The notes under the pieces are model-generated. The model did no database searches, was not told where the DNA came from, and saw only the letters and a list, made by a program, of their open reading frames with translations. 64,000 nucleotides of DNA from Aphis gossypii (Eukaryota; Arthropoda; Insecta; Hemiptera; Aphididae). The position numbers were made by a program, and so were the translations under genes. Positions 36,301 to 51,051 of this stretch are shown piece after piece. The DNA lies in contig NC_065531.1 of assembly GCF_020184175.1 (NCBI RefSeq), positions 84,104,604 through 84,168,603 on the forward strand, given 5' to 3'. Position 1 is the first letter of the stretch; every line of letters starts with the position of its first letter.

Positions 36301-38186
36301 TATTCTTACAACAGTACTATGCATTTTTTCATTCTGTTAAGAAGTGGTCGTTTTCCAAAATCTCATGGTTAGCCCCCCCCCTCAACACACACCTACAAAA
36401 AAAAAATACGGCCTTAAATCGTCTTCGAATCGACTAATTAATTCCCTCATATAGTGTGCATATATATCGTTGTATAATATATTTCGTGGCGTGTAACATA
36501 ATATAAAATGAACTCTGCGACATCTCATACGCATCTAACTATATACGTGGGAGGACACTCGGCATCAGAATTAATTCGCTTCGTTTACTATATTATAATC
36601 ACCACTGCTGCTGCGGGTGCAAAGCTGGGTGCTGCACAAATTACTATTATTACACGTTCGTTTTGATCATATTATAATAATATTCTTTTCGTTCCTATTC
36701 GTCGTCCGCATTCTAAGACAAGAACGTCGCGGGATAAAGATATTATAAATACACATCAAGCGGCTTCTCGCATAATATATTATTATAAAATTATACATAT
36801 ATACGCGCTTGTGAATAAAATTACATGACGTCCAGTGTCACCTACGTATACCATGTGTGCAGTGGCAGCGTCGGCTTCAGCTGCATTTATATTATATATT
36901 ATATTATGTCCGCCGCAGCCGTCGTACGTTTTTATCTCGTTATCAGCGCGCGGCCGTACGTATATATACACGTTTCACTGTCGCCGTTAATCTTTTAGAA
37001 TTCGAAAAATGTAGTTGTATTATTTTTTTCTCCTCCCGGCGTAATTATAATCCACACGTAACGCGCGTATTTTCCCCACCGTATATCGAAAAATGCGCGG
37101 CTTCACGATGTCTATCGCCGGCCGGTCGCGACATTCGTTTAAAAAGCACCCCGCCTACAACTACTATGTACTATAATGTGTACTCATATTATTGTGAGTG
37201 GTACGGTCGTCTTTATGAATATTTTTCCTTTGAAACAAACGTTTTTCATCATCATCAAGTACCCGTGTAGTTATTATATAATATGCAACTTATATATTCG
37301 AGCCCCACACATGAACGGAGAAAAGATACTAATTGAGTCTGCAATCTGCGTTATAGAGAAAAGTAAAATATGAAAAATTAGTTCCGGAGATCGTTGAATT
37401 GGAATAAAATATCTTACTCGTCATGTTTTAGAAAATCACATAGCATAAAGTTCATATTATTATCCTATTGAAATGCGTGAGCGTCTTTAACTGTAGATTT
37501 ATGGCTTTTCACTCTAAATGTCAAACATTTTTAACCGTATAACTTACCTATTCAATTTTTTTTTTTGTGTAAATAACGGAAAGAAAGGTTTTTTTTGAAA
37601 GTTTGACGTGGTTCAGTTAGTTTACAACACGGACTCAATTAATAAATTGCTGGAAACATTTCGGAACAACTCGGTTGGTAAGCAGCCACAACTGCAACGG
37701 ACGGTGAAGCGTTCTGTATAATATGTTATTATTTTATATGGTCACACGACCGAGCTTGCTGGCGATGTGTGTTGTCTTTAAAAGAAAATTTCATTTTCAC
37801 CTCCGCGTAACTACAGTTTTGACCGTATATTATATATTATTATAGGTAGGTACGTATAGACTTTCGTATAATGGCAGCGACCGCGATAACGTTTTCGATT
37901 GTGCCGGTATTTTCAGAGCGCCTCCGTCGTCGCACTTATATACCTATATTACGTGCAAATTTACATTCAATGTAGTAATGTCACGGGACGTGGTTCGGTT
38001 CGCCTATCTTGTGTGGTGTGATGCGCGCGCTCCGGCTGTGCCCTGAAACCACGAACGACTTTTTATTATTATTATTATTTGCTTTTTTTTTTTCGACCGT
38101 TCGCTTAGATGCGGAATTACAGCGGCGAACATGTGTTAAGGACGGTTCAATGGTGTACAGAGCAGTATAATTTACAATATACAACG

Positions 38187-38206
38187 TGTATGTATGTATG
38201 TATGTA
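38187..38206 (+). repeat. (TGTA)5 microsatellite
   Basis: Five perfect TGTA units. Confidence 0.9.
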
Positions 38207-41200
38207 TGGACACTGGCGATTGTCTCTTGTTTGACATGTACGGCGTACGCGTAATATTCACTTGCCGACGACGACACGGCAGAATTCGCGAGATTCTTTT
38301 CGCCTTTTTGTTCTTAATGAAAAAAAAAACATCCGTCTGGTTTTATAAGAACAAGTGGCTGTCTGCTTCTATGTATTGAGATCAAAGATTCCGAATTCGT
38401 ACTTCGGTTTGAATTTGTTTTGTCATTGTAAACGCTTTAAACGTCAATCTTGCGATGAAAACCGATAAAACTGTATAATGTGTACTGTGATAAATATATA
38501 CTCGAGTATAAATTATAATATATTATATTATATATACATAAGTGGCGTGTAAAACGTTATTTTTGGGTGAGAACTAGAAATTTTTTATATCTTCCACCCC
38601 CGCCTTCTTATGAATCAGTATAAAATGTATAAATCAATACTTATTTATTTTTTTTTCTAATATTCCAAATAAAATTATCGTTCAATAAAATATACAAGTA
38701 ATTGAATATCTTTAATTAATTGAAATAGGCCCATTCCATTGTAGCTTGTAGAGCAATAATAAAATAAATAAATTTTCCTTACTTGCAGTTGTTGTTAATT
38801 ACATTTTGTATTATTCAATTTTAGTTTAAATTTAAATTGTTACTTTTATTGTTATTCGTTATTCCATTTCACATTTGCTCAATCGTTCTCATTCAGACTT
38901 TAGAAATTTCAAAAATCCAAATATTCGTTTTTATTAAAAATATAGACATTTTAATGTTGAGCTATAGAATGTGCCTAGTATATTATACGTAATAGCAGTG
39001 AGATATTAAATACAGGTAGTTACTTATACAATATGGTATAGAACTTAGAAGCATAATATAACTCACTGTTAGTTAGAACTGTTAGACGTACCTATACATT
39101 AAACTTACGCTTTTATGAATTCTCTCATAGATGCTATTAATGTAATAATGTAATACATTTTTTTTAATTATTAGTTTATTATCTCAAACTCACCGATCTG
39201 CAGTCTTACGCATCTGAACTCCTCCAATCGATCAACTAATTTTGATCGAGAAATAGATCTCTGAAAATAGCCTTTGCCACTTTATACTATTCACTAATTC
39301 ATTACTGTTCACTAGTAAAGGTGTTTGCATTGTTGTAAAAAATCTTCAAAATTTATCGAAGTCGAGTTTCTTTTTTACACCGATATAAAAACAGCAAATA
39401 TTATTATTCTGCTCGTGTCGTTTCCAGGTCATTGCGTGATTACCTTACCGGATTTACCATCGTGTATAACTACGAAATAAAGATCGTCTTTATTGTTTTA
39501 GCGTATCCCTCAGAATATATATGTTTGCAATGAAGTTAAACATGTAAAAAAAAATAAACTAACGGTTGAAAATTACCACACTGGTATCCAATCCTAGACC
39601 CGCCTCCCGTTGTTGGCCATTTCCGAAGCGGAAAGTTACACTTCGATGCGTTCGAAACTCAATAGTTAATAAATGCAACTGCGTATATATAGTGTATATT
39701 CTATTCACCGTCATAGGTCAACGTTAACGTACATTTTAAATTTAATAAAATAATAACATAGTATAGAATTTGAAAATATGAGTTATCGATTAATTTAAAT
39801 TTCCCTGTATTTTTGCACGTATGCGTCATGCATAATATTGACCCCGGTGACAAATTACAACTACTTCCTAACGTTTCTATAAAATATTATTTAATCATAG
39901 TTTATTTACACAGCGAGTATATAATTATGCCCGCGAATCATCAAAATATTTTCGGAATTAAAATGATTAATTCATAATTGTTTGAACTACAATTTTGAAA
40001 TTTAACGAAAATTCAATATGTAATCAACATTTTACGTATTAACATTCGCATGGGCATACTAAATTTAAAATGTTCATAATTTACATTATCATATCGTATT
40101 ATCGAATGGCTGAAAATTATCATATAAATAGTTGACAGTGAATTTTGTTATCGTTTGACCTTTAGAGTTACATTTCAAGTCACTATATGTGACTCGTGGG
40201 TTCTTGATACAGTGTTATCTATTTCAAACAATGCGTCGATGCTTAAGACTTTCAATCCTCACAAAATCGATGTAAATATAATAAGTGGTGTGAAAATACG
40301 ATAATAGGTGTGAAGAAACTATTTACATTGTCGTTCGTGGTCCTGCTGCTATATTGCAAGCGATAGTACATAATATTTTTACAATCGATGTATACACACC
40401 GAATCACGCGTACTAGCTCTGCATATGACGTTTTGCAATTTTATACAGCATAATATTTCACCGATTAAGTAATAATATTTTCTCCGAGTGGCTGTGCAGT
40501 GACAAAGAATATTGTGGTTATCCATATAAACTGTGGACGGCCAGTCACCAAATTTATAGTGCGGTCAATATCACATATAGTCACCTGTTTACCGAGGATT
40601 TGTCGAATGCGATGTGTCATACATGGTGACAAATACACGATATCAGTAGTTAAGTGCGTTGTTCATAGGTTTCTCGTACTGATATACTATGACCTTATGC
40701 GATCTACGACCGTTTAGGAAATGTATAGAATTAAAATAAAACTCTGTAAAATAGTTGCGTGTGATAAGTCCTGCGGCTTAAATGCGTTTGAAAAAATACT
40801 CCTAGTTACAGTCGTTTTGAAAAAAAAAAATCAAATATTCACAACACATATATCATATTCATGTGTCACAGATCTCCGTTATCGCTAAAAATCTAAAAAA
40901 AAATAAACAGTTTACTTAAACGCCGCACTAAAGACCGTACACTTGATTTTTCGGACGGTGCCATACGCGCGGTCGGTGCGGGAGTGGCGGATTTAAGGAC
41001 GACTTCTACACCGCGTGCCGCCCACGAAGTCATGTATAATATTCGCCTCGCGATAGTGTGCACGGGTGTACATAACATAATACGTTATGCCTACTTCGTG
41101 ATAACGATAGTATGCGGATAACATATAATATTACGTGTGTACGAAACGCTAGGCGGAAAAACGACGGGTGACAGTCGTCCCGTATATGTTGCATATTATT

Positions 41201-41375
41201 ATTATTATTATGTATACACGGGCAGATTATTCGGCTCAGCGGGGGTAGTCGGAAATTTCGTGTCGCGAGTCCGGCGACGACTCTCTTGAAAGATCCCCTC
41301 ACCCACCTTTTCCCGCCACTGCCCCCAAAGTCCACCTCCTGCCATTGTCCGGTCGACGGTATAAATTACGCTACC

Positions 41376-41398
41376 GCTGCTGCTGCTGCTGCTGCTGC
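41376..41398 (+). repeat. (GCT)7 trinucleotide repeat
   Basis: Seven GCT units followed by GC, in a CpG-rich patch without a supported ORF. Confidence 0.85.
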
Positions 41399-41679
41399 GC
41401 CGGGACCAGATTTAAAACAACGGGTATAAATAACGCGGTAACGATCGCATCATTGAATATTATTATTATATGATAATATTTACATGGAAAAAAAAATATA
41501 ATAATAATAATAACGAGAGACGACAAAAAAGAAACTCGTACGCACACGCACACGTCGAGACCTACCTATATGCCTCACATGCGTGTATTATATGTGCGGC
41601 TAAACGCGAGTCTTCCGCGTGTCGTCGTCGTAATGCCGCCGCCGTACCTATATCACACATATTCATATATATTTATAGA

Positions 41680-41699
41680 TGTGTGTGTGTGTGTGTGTG
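41680..41699 (+). repeat. (TG)10 microsatellite
   Basis: Ten uninterrupted TG units. Confidence 0.9.
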
Positions 41700-42189
41700 C
41701 ATATACTGCGTGTATTTAATATTTTTTTTTTATATTATAGGTGTTATTTATGTTCGGGACAGCATGCGGTCCCCCGACGCGTCTCGCACTCGCGTAATAT
41801 TATATAAAATAATATACATTTTGTCGTTTTTCTTGACCCTCCCTCCCTCCCCTACTCGTAATTCTGACTCGTTCTGGAGTCCGTATAATAATATTAATAA
41901 ATGGATAGCAGTGCCCGGTCTGACGTGGGACAAAATATCGTATGTAATGAAGTCTTTCTGCCGGAGGACTCCTCGGCGCACGCAACGCGTCAAGACGGTC
42001 GGCGAAACGCCGGACCGGAACACTGCAGTGTACGATATATTATACGCACGTACAGTAGGCACACACTCGTTTTATTCAGAAAATAAAGTCATGTCGCGGT
42101 GTAATTATTGTTGTCGTAGCGTATTTACCTACGTATTGTTATATATACATCATAAACATATACGATATACATTATAGAGTTATTATACA

Positions 42190-42780
42190 TATAGGGTGCG
42201 TCATCGAACAGACTCACCCCGTTTTTCTTATTCAATAATTTAGTAATTTGAAATCTGATTTTTAAAATTTTTAAATATTCTTAAAGGCTATATTTTCAAA
42301 TTCTGGAAATTTTTCTATGCTACGCTTAAATGCTCTCTAGCTCATCTTTTCTACTATAAATTATTAAGTGGATAATTTTTCTGAACATTTCGATGTATCA
42401 AAATATCAAAATTTAAACGAGAATTTTTTGATTTATTTAAATTTCTGTACTAAAGATAATAGAATATTAGGTTACCTAATGATAAAATGGGTTTTATAAT
42501 TTATAAAAAATAGTCAAAATATAAAAAATTATACAGATCCAATAAAATTAATATTTTATTAGTAATAATATTTACAATAAAAAATGCGAATTCTCGTTTA
42601 AAAAAAAACCAGAGTTTTGCATTTCCACTGAATATTCTAAGTATAACGCTATACATTTCAATGATAATAAAATATACTTTTTGATTAAGTTTAATAAATT
42701 TATATTTAAAAATCCCAGTAACCAGAATGCATAGTTAAATATATAACGGGCCTGAGTGTCCTAGGTGAATCACCCTGTAT
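42190..42780. mobile_element. MITE-like element with about 30-bp terminal inverted repeats
   Basis: The left end reads ATATAGGGTGCGTCATCGAA and the right end, reverse-complemented, reads ATACAGGGTGATTCACCTAG. About 22 of 30 positions match, including a later shared ACTCA. The 590-bp interior is AT-rich and has no ORF. The target duplication is not resolved because the flanks are TTATA-rich. The class is not assigned. Confidence 0.55.
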
Positions 42781-43230
42781 ATTATAAGTATGTCGATTGT
42801 GGAATATTAAATTATATATTATGAAGCATGTAATAATAATGACGATAATAATAAAAATATACAATTATATAGACATAATATGTGCGGTTGGGTGACGCTA
42901 AATTGACAACGATCGCATTATGTATATTGTTATAGTTCTTCGGTACGTCCTCCGCTATAGAGACCCGCTTGTTGAGCGGCTTATAATTGATACGTACATG
43001 CGTGTATGAGGTGCGTGTGCTGTGTGTATATACCTATCAATTATCATGTACGGATAAGGTCGACGACTCACGCAGTAGTAATGTTTTATTCGTTAAAATC
43101 AAAAATTAAAAATTTTATGCGTAAATCTTTCACAATAAACTCACTGAAAAAAAGCTATCGATAAATTCATTTTTGTATGAATTTACCACTTTGTTAGTTC
43201 TAGAATCAGTTGTTAAGAAGTATCTCAATA

Positions 43231-43374
43231 CAAGGCCATATCTAGAGGAGGGGGGTTTGTGTTTTATTATGTGGTTAAGTATGCTATACTAAATTTTCTA
43301 TACAGTATTATATTAAAATTAGAACACAATTTTTAAATTTTTTAGCTTAAAACCCCTCCGGAGTTACGGCCTTG
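43231..43374. mobile_element. Short MITE-like element, 144 bp
   Basis: CAAGGCCATATCTAGAGG at the left and the inverted CAAGGCCGTAACTCCGGA at the right form imperfect terminal repeats of about 25 bp that continue into GAGGGG-TTT. The interior is about 95 bp of AT-rich DNA. The termini resemble hAT-type MITEs (CARGGCC...), but no 8-bp target duplication is clear. Confidence 0.55.
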
Positions 43375-46300
43375 CCACAACACATTATATCATTGTACTG
43401 AATTCAACACATTATTTCATTATTTTTAATTATATACTGACGGCAAGTTTATAGTTGTATATGGTATCTATGTATATTATACTTACTCCCTTGACCTTGT
43501 ATGACAAATATACCAGTAATATGGTATTATGTATAAAATAGCATTATATAACATATGATCCAAGAAGAATATCCAATACATACATTTCATGTCAAATTTA
43601 CACGGAGACTGTCAAACACATTTCAATTCTATAATTTTTTTCAATATATATTTATTGATCGCCATGATATACAATACAATAGAGTACATATTTTATTGGT
43701 TATTGAAAAATTGAATAAAAAAATAAGTTAAATATAATCAAACTGGTTGTAATACATCAACGACTTGACAAATCATTGAAAACCTATTCTCTTTGTCTCT
43801 GAATTAAAGATTAGATAACTACGTTAGAGTTTAATGGTTAGTGTTAAATCAAAATTTATAGTCTTGAAATTTCTTCATCTTTAGTGTAATTCATTATTTA
43901 AACTGTACACCTACAATTAAAAAAAATATTATACCATATCACATATAATTTTTGAAAGAAAAAAAACAGAGAGCTGTGCTTTATATATCTATAATACGTG
44001 TTCTTCGAAATCTTTAAGTTTGTTTTAACACTAATTTCTGTTTTTGTTGAACATTTCAAAATCGCATTTACCTTAAAGACGTAAAAAAATATGCATTTTT
44101 GTGGTTGAATTAAGTCGTATTAGTTTATGGCCCATGTGTCTGCATTTTCCTATCTTAATTGATTTTAAGAGACCGCCCGGACGCTTACCTTAAAAGCGTC
44201 GCATAAATTATTTACGTTTCTTTAACGAATCGTATTATGCACAGAAAAAATAATAATATTATTAATAATAAAATAAATAAAAACAACTTGTGCAATAACA
44301 AGACATAATGTTTTCATTATGTACGAAGAGATGCACGTCGAGTCGGAAGATCATTATTTATCCGTGATTATTACAGAAATTCCTGGGCATTCGATCCGCG
44401 ATGACGGTTCGACGACGACGATTATTGTAACGACGACCGTTCGCAAATGTTTTACCACACCGTAAATAATATTACTCGTATATTATATATATTTATTTTT
44501 TTATAATATACTTACAAGACCTTTTATTGCCATCGCGATGTTCATACACGCACACGTATTTATTGCGCTCCGCTATATACGTATAACGTAATAATAATGT
44601 GCCATCCGGTCCGCATTTACATTTTGTTTTCTCTTTGGACAATAATTATCACCGTGACGCGCGTTTGTGGTTATATTTATTCTTACTATTCTTTTCTTTT
44701 TTTTTTAAAAGCGTTTTTTTTTTTTATTTGTCGTCCTCGTACCCGTAGCGGCTTAATATAATATATATAATATGTAATATCCGCAGCGTACTTACACAAG
44801 TTTAACGTATGGCGTATTGTATGCATTATTATATTATCTATATTATATTAGCTACGTACGTGCGGACTAAGGTCTATAGCGCCCTGACATCGGCGGTCGT
44901 CCTGTGAAAACGTTTCAAGACGTGTTGTCCCGTTAAACTTTTGACGTCGGTAATTTGATACGTTAACACGTTCACGTTTTTGCCGCGTTCAGATCGAGTA
45001 CGAAAAAATTAATATTATCGTTATTGTAATTCGCTCGCCCACGGCCCCCCCACCTCCCCTGTCCCCGTCCATCGCCGCGAAACTAATCGACCACGCGCGC
45101 GTTCGAATCATAATTCGAATCTTTATAATATAACGTTAAACAACAATCCGCCGGGTGATTGTCGTCGACCAGATTGAACACCGCAACTAGTTCGGGTCTA
45201 CGGGCGAGAATCGTTATATTATTACTTATATTAGTTATTACTTATTATTATTATTATTATATCCTTTATACGCCCAGCGCGAAAATTATACGTGTGGTTC
45301 GGTGATATGTATAAAAAATATTCTTTATTACATGGTCCGTCTTTCGCGACTGAAAATGGCGATGTACGCGATACGAATATTCACGCCAAACGTATATTTA
45401 GTGTTATAAATTACAACGTATATAATGTAAATTATACATAAAGCAGATATGCGCCTTTGCATCTTTTTATTTGTTGGTCGATAAAATAGCTGGTTTATAC
45501 CGACATGATTTCGTTTTGACCTAACGACACTGTATGTAAAATACTAAATTACATTTAGAAGTTTAATTATTCAAATTTAGAAATAAAATTCACGTCAAAG
45601 TACTTATTGTCACATTTTTTGTTGTATCACAATATAATATACAATATTATATAATCAAAAGAAAAAATAATACATAAAATAGGTATTATGCATTTTCTTA
45701 GAATTTTGTCCATTTTTTTTAATCCGAGGAAATATTTTATTTTAACGTTTTATCTGTTTTTAAAGGTCACTTTTAGTGGATATTGTATACATAAACTATG
45801 AATACATATATTTATAGTGTATCTAGAACTCATCAGTTTTTTTTTTTTTTTTTACCACATTTTGTAAATATTTTTGTTTCGTGAATTTTTTCATGCATTT
45901 CAGCAAACGTAATAAATTATTTAGTCGATCGTTATAAGGAATATTATTTAGTTCTCTGCCCTAGTAATTTATTACATTGTTGTTCGCACGTAAGTGTATA
46001 AAACCGAACGCGTTTGTTGGCCGTCGCGGGCGTTTAAAACCCAACGCGACTCGCTTATATGCGTGCGGGCGAGGCGGAGCGACGTGACAAAATATCACGT
46101 ATATGTATATTATTATATTATGTACAACTGCAGATATACAATATAAGTCGAGACTATTAACATTTACACCTATATCCATATAATATATATTATTTAATAT
46201 TTTAATGGTTTACCCACACGTTCGGGTTTCTTTATCGCCGAACGTCGGCCGCGCTAGACTGGCCGTACCTGTGTAGACGACGACGACAGAATATTATAAT

Positions 46301-49300
46301 ATATGCAGCAAAGTATGTGTGTATGTGTACATGTAACGTTTATCCCGAGTAAATATTGCCGCGTACATAATAAAGGTTCCGGTCGTCGTCGGCGGCGATT
46401 GCAAGCGACAGGACTTGACGCCTATCGTTTTATGTGCATATATTATTATTGTATAGTTGGGCAGGTCGCCGTGTCATTACGGTCATATTTGTTTATTATA
46501 GGTACGTTTTGGTAAATATATTAGAAAAAGGGAAAAATTTGGGGGGAGGGGGGTAGGTGGAGGATGAAAGCCAATAATAAGAGGAGATATTATTATCGTG
46601 TTTCTGTACACCAAAAATTAAAAATCTTAAAAGTTTTTCGAATTAAGCTGTATAGTGTATATTATACCGTTTATACCTACTTAAAACATAATATAACCAC
46701 CGATACCATAGCATTACTCTCATACTACCCTAACTCATTATTACTTAGCAGATAATCTTTAAATTTATATTTTATTATACATTACGATCTATCCACACAA
46801 TGATAATATGTCATAACCATACGGTCATGCCTATTAACATATATCTATATATTAAACATGTATTTACATATATGTGGTATCACAAATGTTACAGTACCTA
46901 TAGTTTATAGTTGATAACTATATTCAGAGCCGGTTTATGTGCCAATTATGCCACTATGGAACAAAAAAAAAATTGTTTTTCACTCCTCGTCAGAACAAAG
47001 AAATATAGTAATGTAATTTATTTAAGATATAAAAAGTTATGATGAAAATAATTTTATGACATGATTTCCGTTTTTAAATTATTTTTAAAAGTGTCATAGT
47101 AATTAATCAGTTAAACAAGAAAAAATAAAATAAATTATTCATAAATAATTATTATTGTAACGTCTAATATTATTTTAAATAGGTAGTTTTAATTCCACTT
47201 CCCTGACTATATCAATTAATTAATCTAAATATAATTATATTAATACAGTATATATACGTAAATCCTAATGTATACAAATACATAACGTTATAATAGTTTA
47301 TATAAGTTATTATATACCAAGTTATACACAGTTATTATGTATATACCGCAACGTGATTCTATGGCGGAAAAGGAACCGTCATATATCGTTTATGTTTCAC
47401 ATCACGATATTTGGTGCTACAGTAGCAAGCTTCTAGGTCCTTATAATATGACATTATGTAGATTGCTTACCACTTAATAACGATGCGATTCTTACCCGTC
47501 GACACCGCCTTATAAACTTCACTACCGCCCGTTGACACTTTTAAGTTTGAGGCAAAATTGCACTTCCTTTGACCCGTGACTTTGTGCCTTTATGTATATG
47601 TACGAACTGCATTATTTATATAATGGTGATATATATATATATATATGTGTGTGCGCCGTGACCTTTCGACCCATGAAAGCCCTTTAATAATAATTTTACA
47701 CTATACTAAAGGCGCACTCACTCAGAGGACCGGACGTCATGGGTCATTCCAGTTATATATACAACGTTACATAAAATAGAGGTATTATAGTATCTAGGGC
47801 CGGTTTACAATAATTTTGGTTTGCAATAAATATTTATTTAATTTAAAAATATAGGTCCAGTATGAAATTAATAATAAACTCAAAATGCAATCATCCTATA
47901 AGAAATGAACTTAAAAAGATTTTCGATAAGTAAAATTATAACTCGATAGGAAGTAGAGAATTAGATGACAAAGTTAGATTTCTGGTTCACGTATATAAAA
48001 CGGCTAGCTATATAGGATATTTATTATATGCACACAGTAAGGTATAAGTATGGTTGAAAAAGTTAACTGATGAATTAACGGATAAGATCTGAAGATCTGA
48101 ACGGGATTTGTATTGGAAAACGATTTGAACCAACAGCATAAAGTACTGAGTTTAATCGCACCATACAGAAGTTTCGACAGCTATTTTACGATCAGTAGCC
48201 TACCGTGGTTGTGAGGAAGACATCTTATGGTTATCATAAGAACTTAGAAGTAAAAGTTAATCTACTTTGAACTCTTTACAGCAAAATTTATGTAGGTTAG
48301 GTTAGGTAATATACTATATAGGAGGTACCTGCAGCACGCATGCAGCAGTTTTGTGGGTGATATTCATCAATGATTGTGTATATATTTTTTATAAAAAAAG
48401 AAAGAGTCATAACTTAATAATCAACGTACAGCCAAAACTTTGATAGTTAAAGACTTGACATTTTTAATGACACTCCTTTAATTTGTACCGTACACAATAC
48501 GTTATAGGAGTGCACTTAGAAAAGATTTTTTTTTAATTTGCACTTTTAAGAGAGCTCTCATAAAGTTATACAAAGTTAAGACTTTAAGCATTTAACGCGT
48601 GGAGTTTAAGATGGCGCACATCAATGAGCGTTATTTACTTGAGAAAACTCAGTGTAGGATCAGCTATTATTTAATATAATATATAACATATGTACAATGA
48701 TGAATTTGAATATTTTTATTTTTTGTAAATTAATTGTTTTTTTTTTTGCTTTCAGGTACGTTCATAATATTCTATCAATGTTTTCGGGTAAGTGTACCGT
48801 ATGCAACAATATTAGCTATTACTTTTCAGTTTTTAGTTTTCATGAATTTAAGACATTATTCTAATATTTAAACTAATATAATGTCCTAGTATAATACGCA
48901 TATATAATATTGTTATGTACATACAATTAGCATAATAGCAAGATAAGCAGATAAAAAAAAAATGGTGGTACCCACACAACCTCCGCCGTTGATAAATATT
49001 ATTAATATATATCTTTAGTACTAAATCTTTTCGTATGGCCAATGTACATGCATAGGTATAAAATGCGTAAAATCTCACGTGAGTTAACGATTCGTTATAT
49101 ACCTACCTACCTACTACGATGTCCGACGCGCAATTGATTCTCTGAGGATTTTACAACTTCTACATAATATATCATATCATATAGGTACGTCATAGTTTAC
49201 GACGTTTCTTGTCAATATAATATATTTTCTCCCGTCGTTTGTATTATGTTGTGCTGTTAAATGTTGGCCTTATTATTTTTATACTGTTTTTCCTATTTTT

Positions 49301-50448
49301 ATATATTGTATTATTACTCGTACAAAAAAAAAACGGGAGCTATAATAACGCACAGGAGGTCCTCAAATTTCCTTGTCGGATACTTTAACTGTGGTGTTCT
49401 TATTATTTTTCATTTCCATTAAATCAAAACAACGTATCATTAGATATATTATATTATACCGCATCATAATGTTTTATATAGGTATACCTACATAATATGT
49501 TGGTCGATCTTGTGTTTTTACTACCGTCTCGCGTAATTTTTTTTAGCTTAAGACAAACACGAACCATAATATTTATATGCCCTGTTTTACGATTTTATTG
49601 ATGACACAGTTTGAATGTATACAGCATACGACGTATACCTACTGTATTAAAAACTGTTTCGAAATGCAGTGGTGGAAAATTAAACTGAAATGCGATAAAC
49701 CGTGGGGGGACCTATGTATACACTATACGTCTTATATACTCGTTATGCAGTAAAATGTAACGTTATCAGTCAAACGTATTATATTTATTATGTTATCTTA
49801 CAGCAATTATATTGTCTTAAAAGTATATTCGATTACACCATATTTATATTATAATATATGCGTGGTAGTAGTATGTATCGTACATGTAACACATATTATA
49901 ATATTATAAGAACAATATAATAAGTGTATACGAGCAGCTAGGAGTGTTCGGTTTGTTCGGTGTGTTTGACTTCAGATAAAAAAAAAAAAAAAAGTGAGAA
50001 AATGAGAGAAATAAAAAGGTGTACCCGCGTCAACCTGCTCGGGGATAAAGTCATTCGATATTATTATTTATAAACTACGGACACGTATACCGCATGATAT
50101 AATAATAATAATAATAACGTATTCACTAACAACCACGAGAATTATGAGAATATGAGATACATAATATACTTTTGCGCGTGGTATACCTCGATAAAAACAA
50201 CGTTACCGACAGCATCGTGTGCCAGCGCAATGGTACTGGCGCGTTATAATATCTTATTAGCAGTTTTTTGCTGATCATTTAGCTGCAACTGTTTATCGTG
50301 TTATAAGTAAGCACAGAATAGATGTGCATACCTTGAGTATGTGAATTTCATCAGTTATACTTCACGTGTATAATATTATACGTTCATACACGGAATGATT
50401 TTTACTCACGACTCATATTTATTATCATCAATACAGATTTCGGGAATT
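43375..50448. other. Non-coding, with T18, AT repeat and G-run
   Basis: T18 at 45837-45854, (AT)9 at 47629-47646, a G-rich run at 46541-46560 and (AAT)n at 50101-50117. A CpG/C-rich patch is at about 44870-45200. No gene recognised. Confidence 0.5.
46541..46560 (+). other. G-rich run, possible G-quadruplex
   Basis: GGGGGGAGGGGGGTAGGTGG has two long G tracts and shorter ones after them, within A/T-rich DNA. The quadruplex is an inference from pattern only. Confidence 0.35.
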
Positions 50449-51051
50449 TTAGTACCTAGTTATATACAAACTTGGTACGCGATTTTTTTTAAAAAAATAA
50501 TTTAATTTGTATTTTACGAGCAACGTATCTTTATAAATAAGATATACCGTCGTAGCTTTAATACGAGCCACGAGCAACCTGCGGTGACTTCTCACGTTGA
50601 CGCACCGCACTCGGCCAATCACTGGGAAACAGTTGACGTGTTCAGTCGGACCGGAAGTGATGAGGACACGAGGTTCGCAATAAATAGTATTCGCTGCACA
50701 TGTACATGACTCGTTTCTACGAGATTTGTCGCACAACTCGTACAGCACACTGTCTACCCACTCTTGTATGGTGACGCGAAAATGATTTGATAGATATATA
50801 ATAATTGAACGGCACGATGGACACAGAAAAAAATACCTGCGACGATCGCGTTTTTTCAGTATGACTGACCGACGACGGATGTAATCGCGATAGTTACCAT
50901 CATCGTATGTACTTTTAATGCATTTATTCGATTGGTCAATTTTAATTAAAGGAACTGTTGAGAATGGGACGCTGTGCTGGGTGGAAAGAATAAGGTCGAC
51001 GGACGCCATTTTTCTTGTAACCGACTGACCAACGGAAAATACATATCTCAA
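50449..51051 (-). other. Unexplained 200-codon open frame
   Basis: This is the longest non-repetitive open frame outside the retroelement. The first ATG is at 51009-51007 (product beginning MASVDLILSTQHSVP, about 186 residues). It contains a CPSC pair and several Cys (CTCAANTIYC) but no fold I recognise, and no signal peptide or membrane helix is evident. It could be a host exon, a remnant of a transposon gene or a chance ORF. There is no supporting splice or promoter context. Confidence 0.25.

Larger units (their letters stand above)
33381..42189. other. Long non-coding stretch with simple repeats
   Basis: Contains (TGTA)5 at 38187-38206, (GCT)7 at 41376-41398 and (TG)10 at 41680-41699. A 235-codon frame over 41470-42177 runs through the TG repeat and encodes low-complexity sequence. 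CpG-rich patches occur near 33690-33860 and 40920-41350. No supported gene. Confidence 0.5.

Noticed and set aside
41470..42177. 235-codon plus-strand open frame
   Set aside because: It runs through AAT and TG microsatellites and encodes Tyr/Cys/Val-rich low-complexity sequence with no motif; the length comes from repeats.
46924..47830. Two direct cagagccggttta / tagggccggttta motifs as possible hAT ends
   Set aside because: They are in the same orientation, so they do not form terminal inverted repeats, and no partner ends or target duplications were found.
48290..48308. Telomere-like taggttaggttagg
   Set aside because: Only about three 6-bp units, not the 5-bp TTAGG array of insect telomeres; similar short pieces occur near 14700 and 36152.
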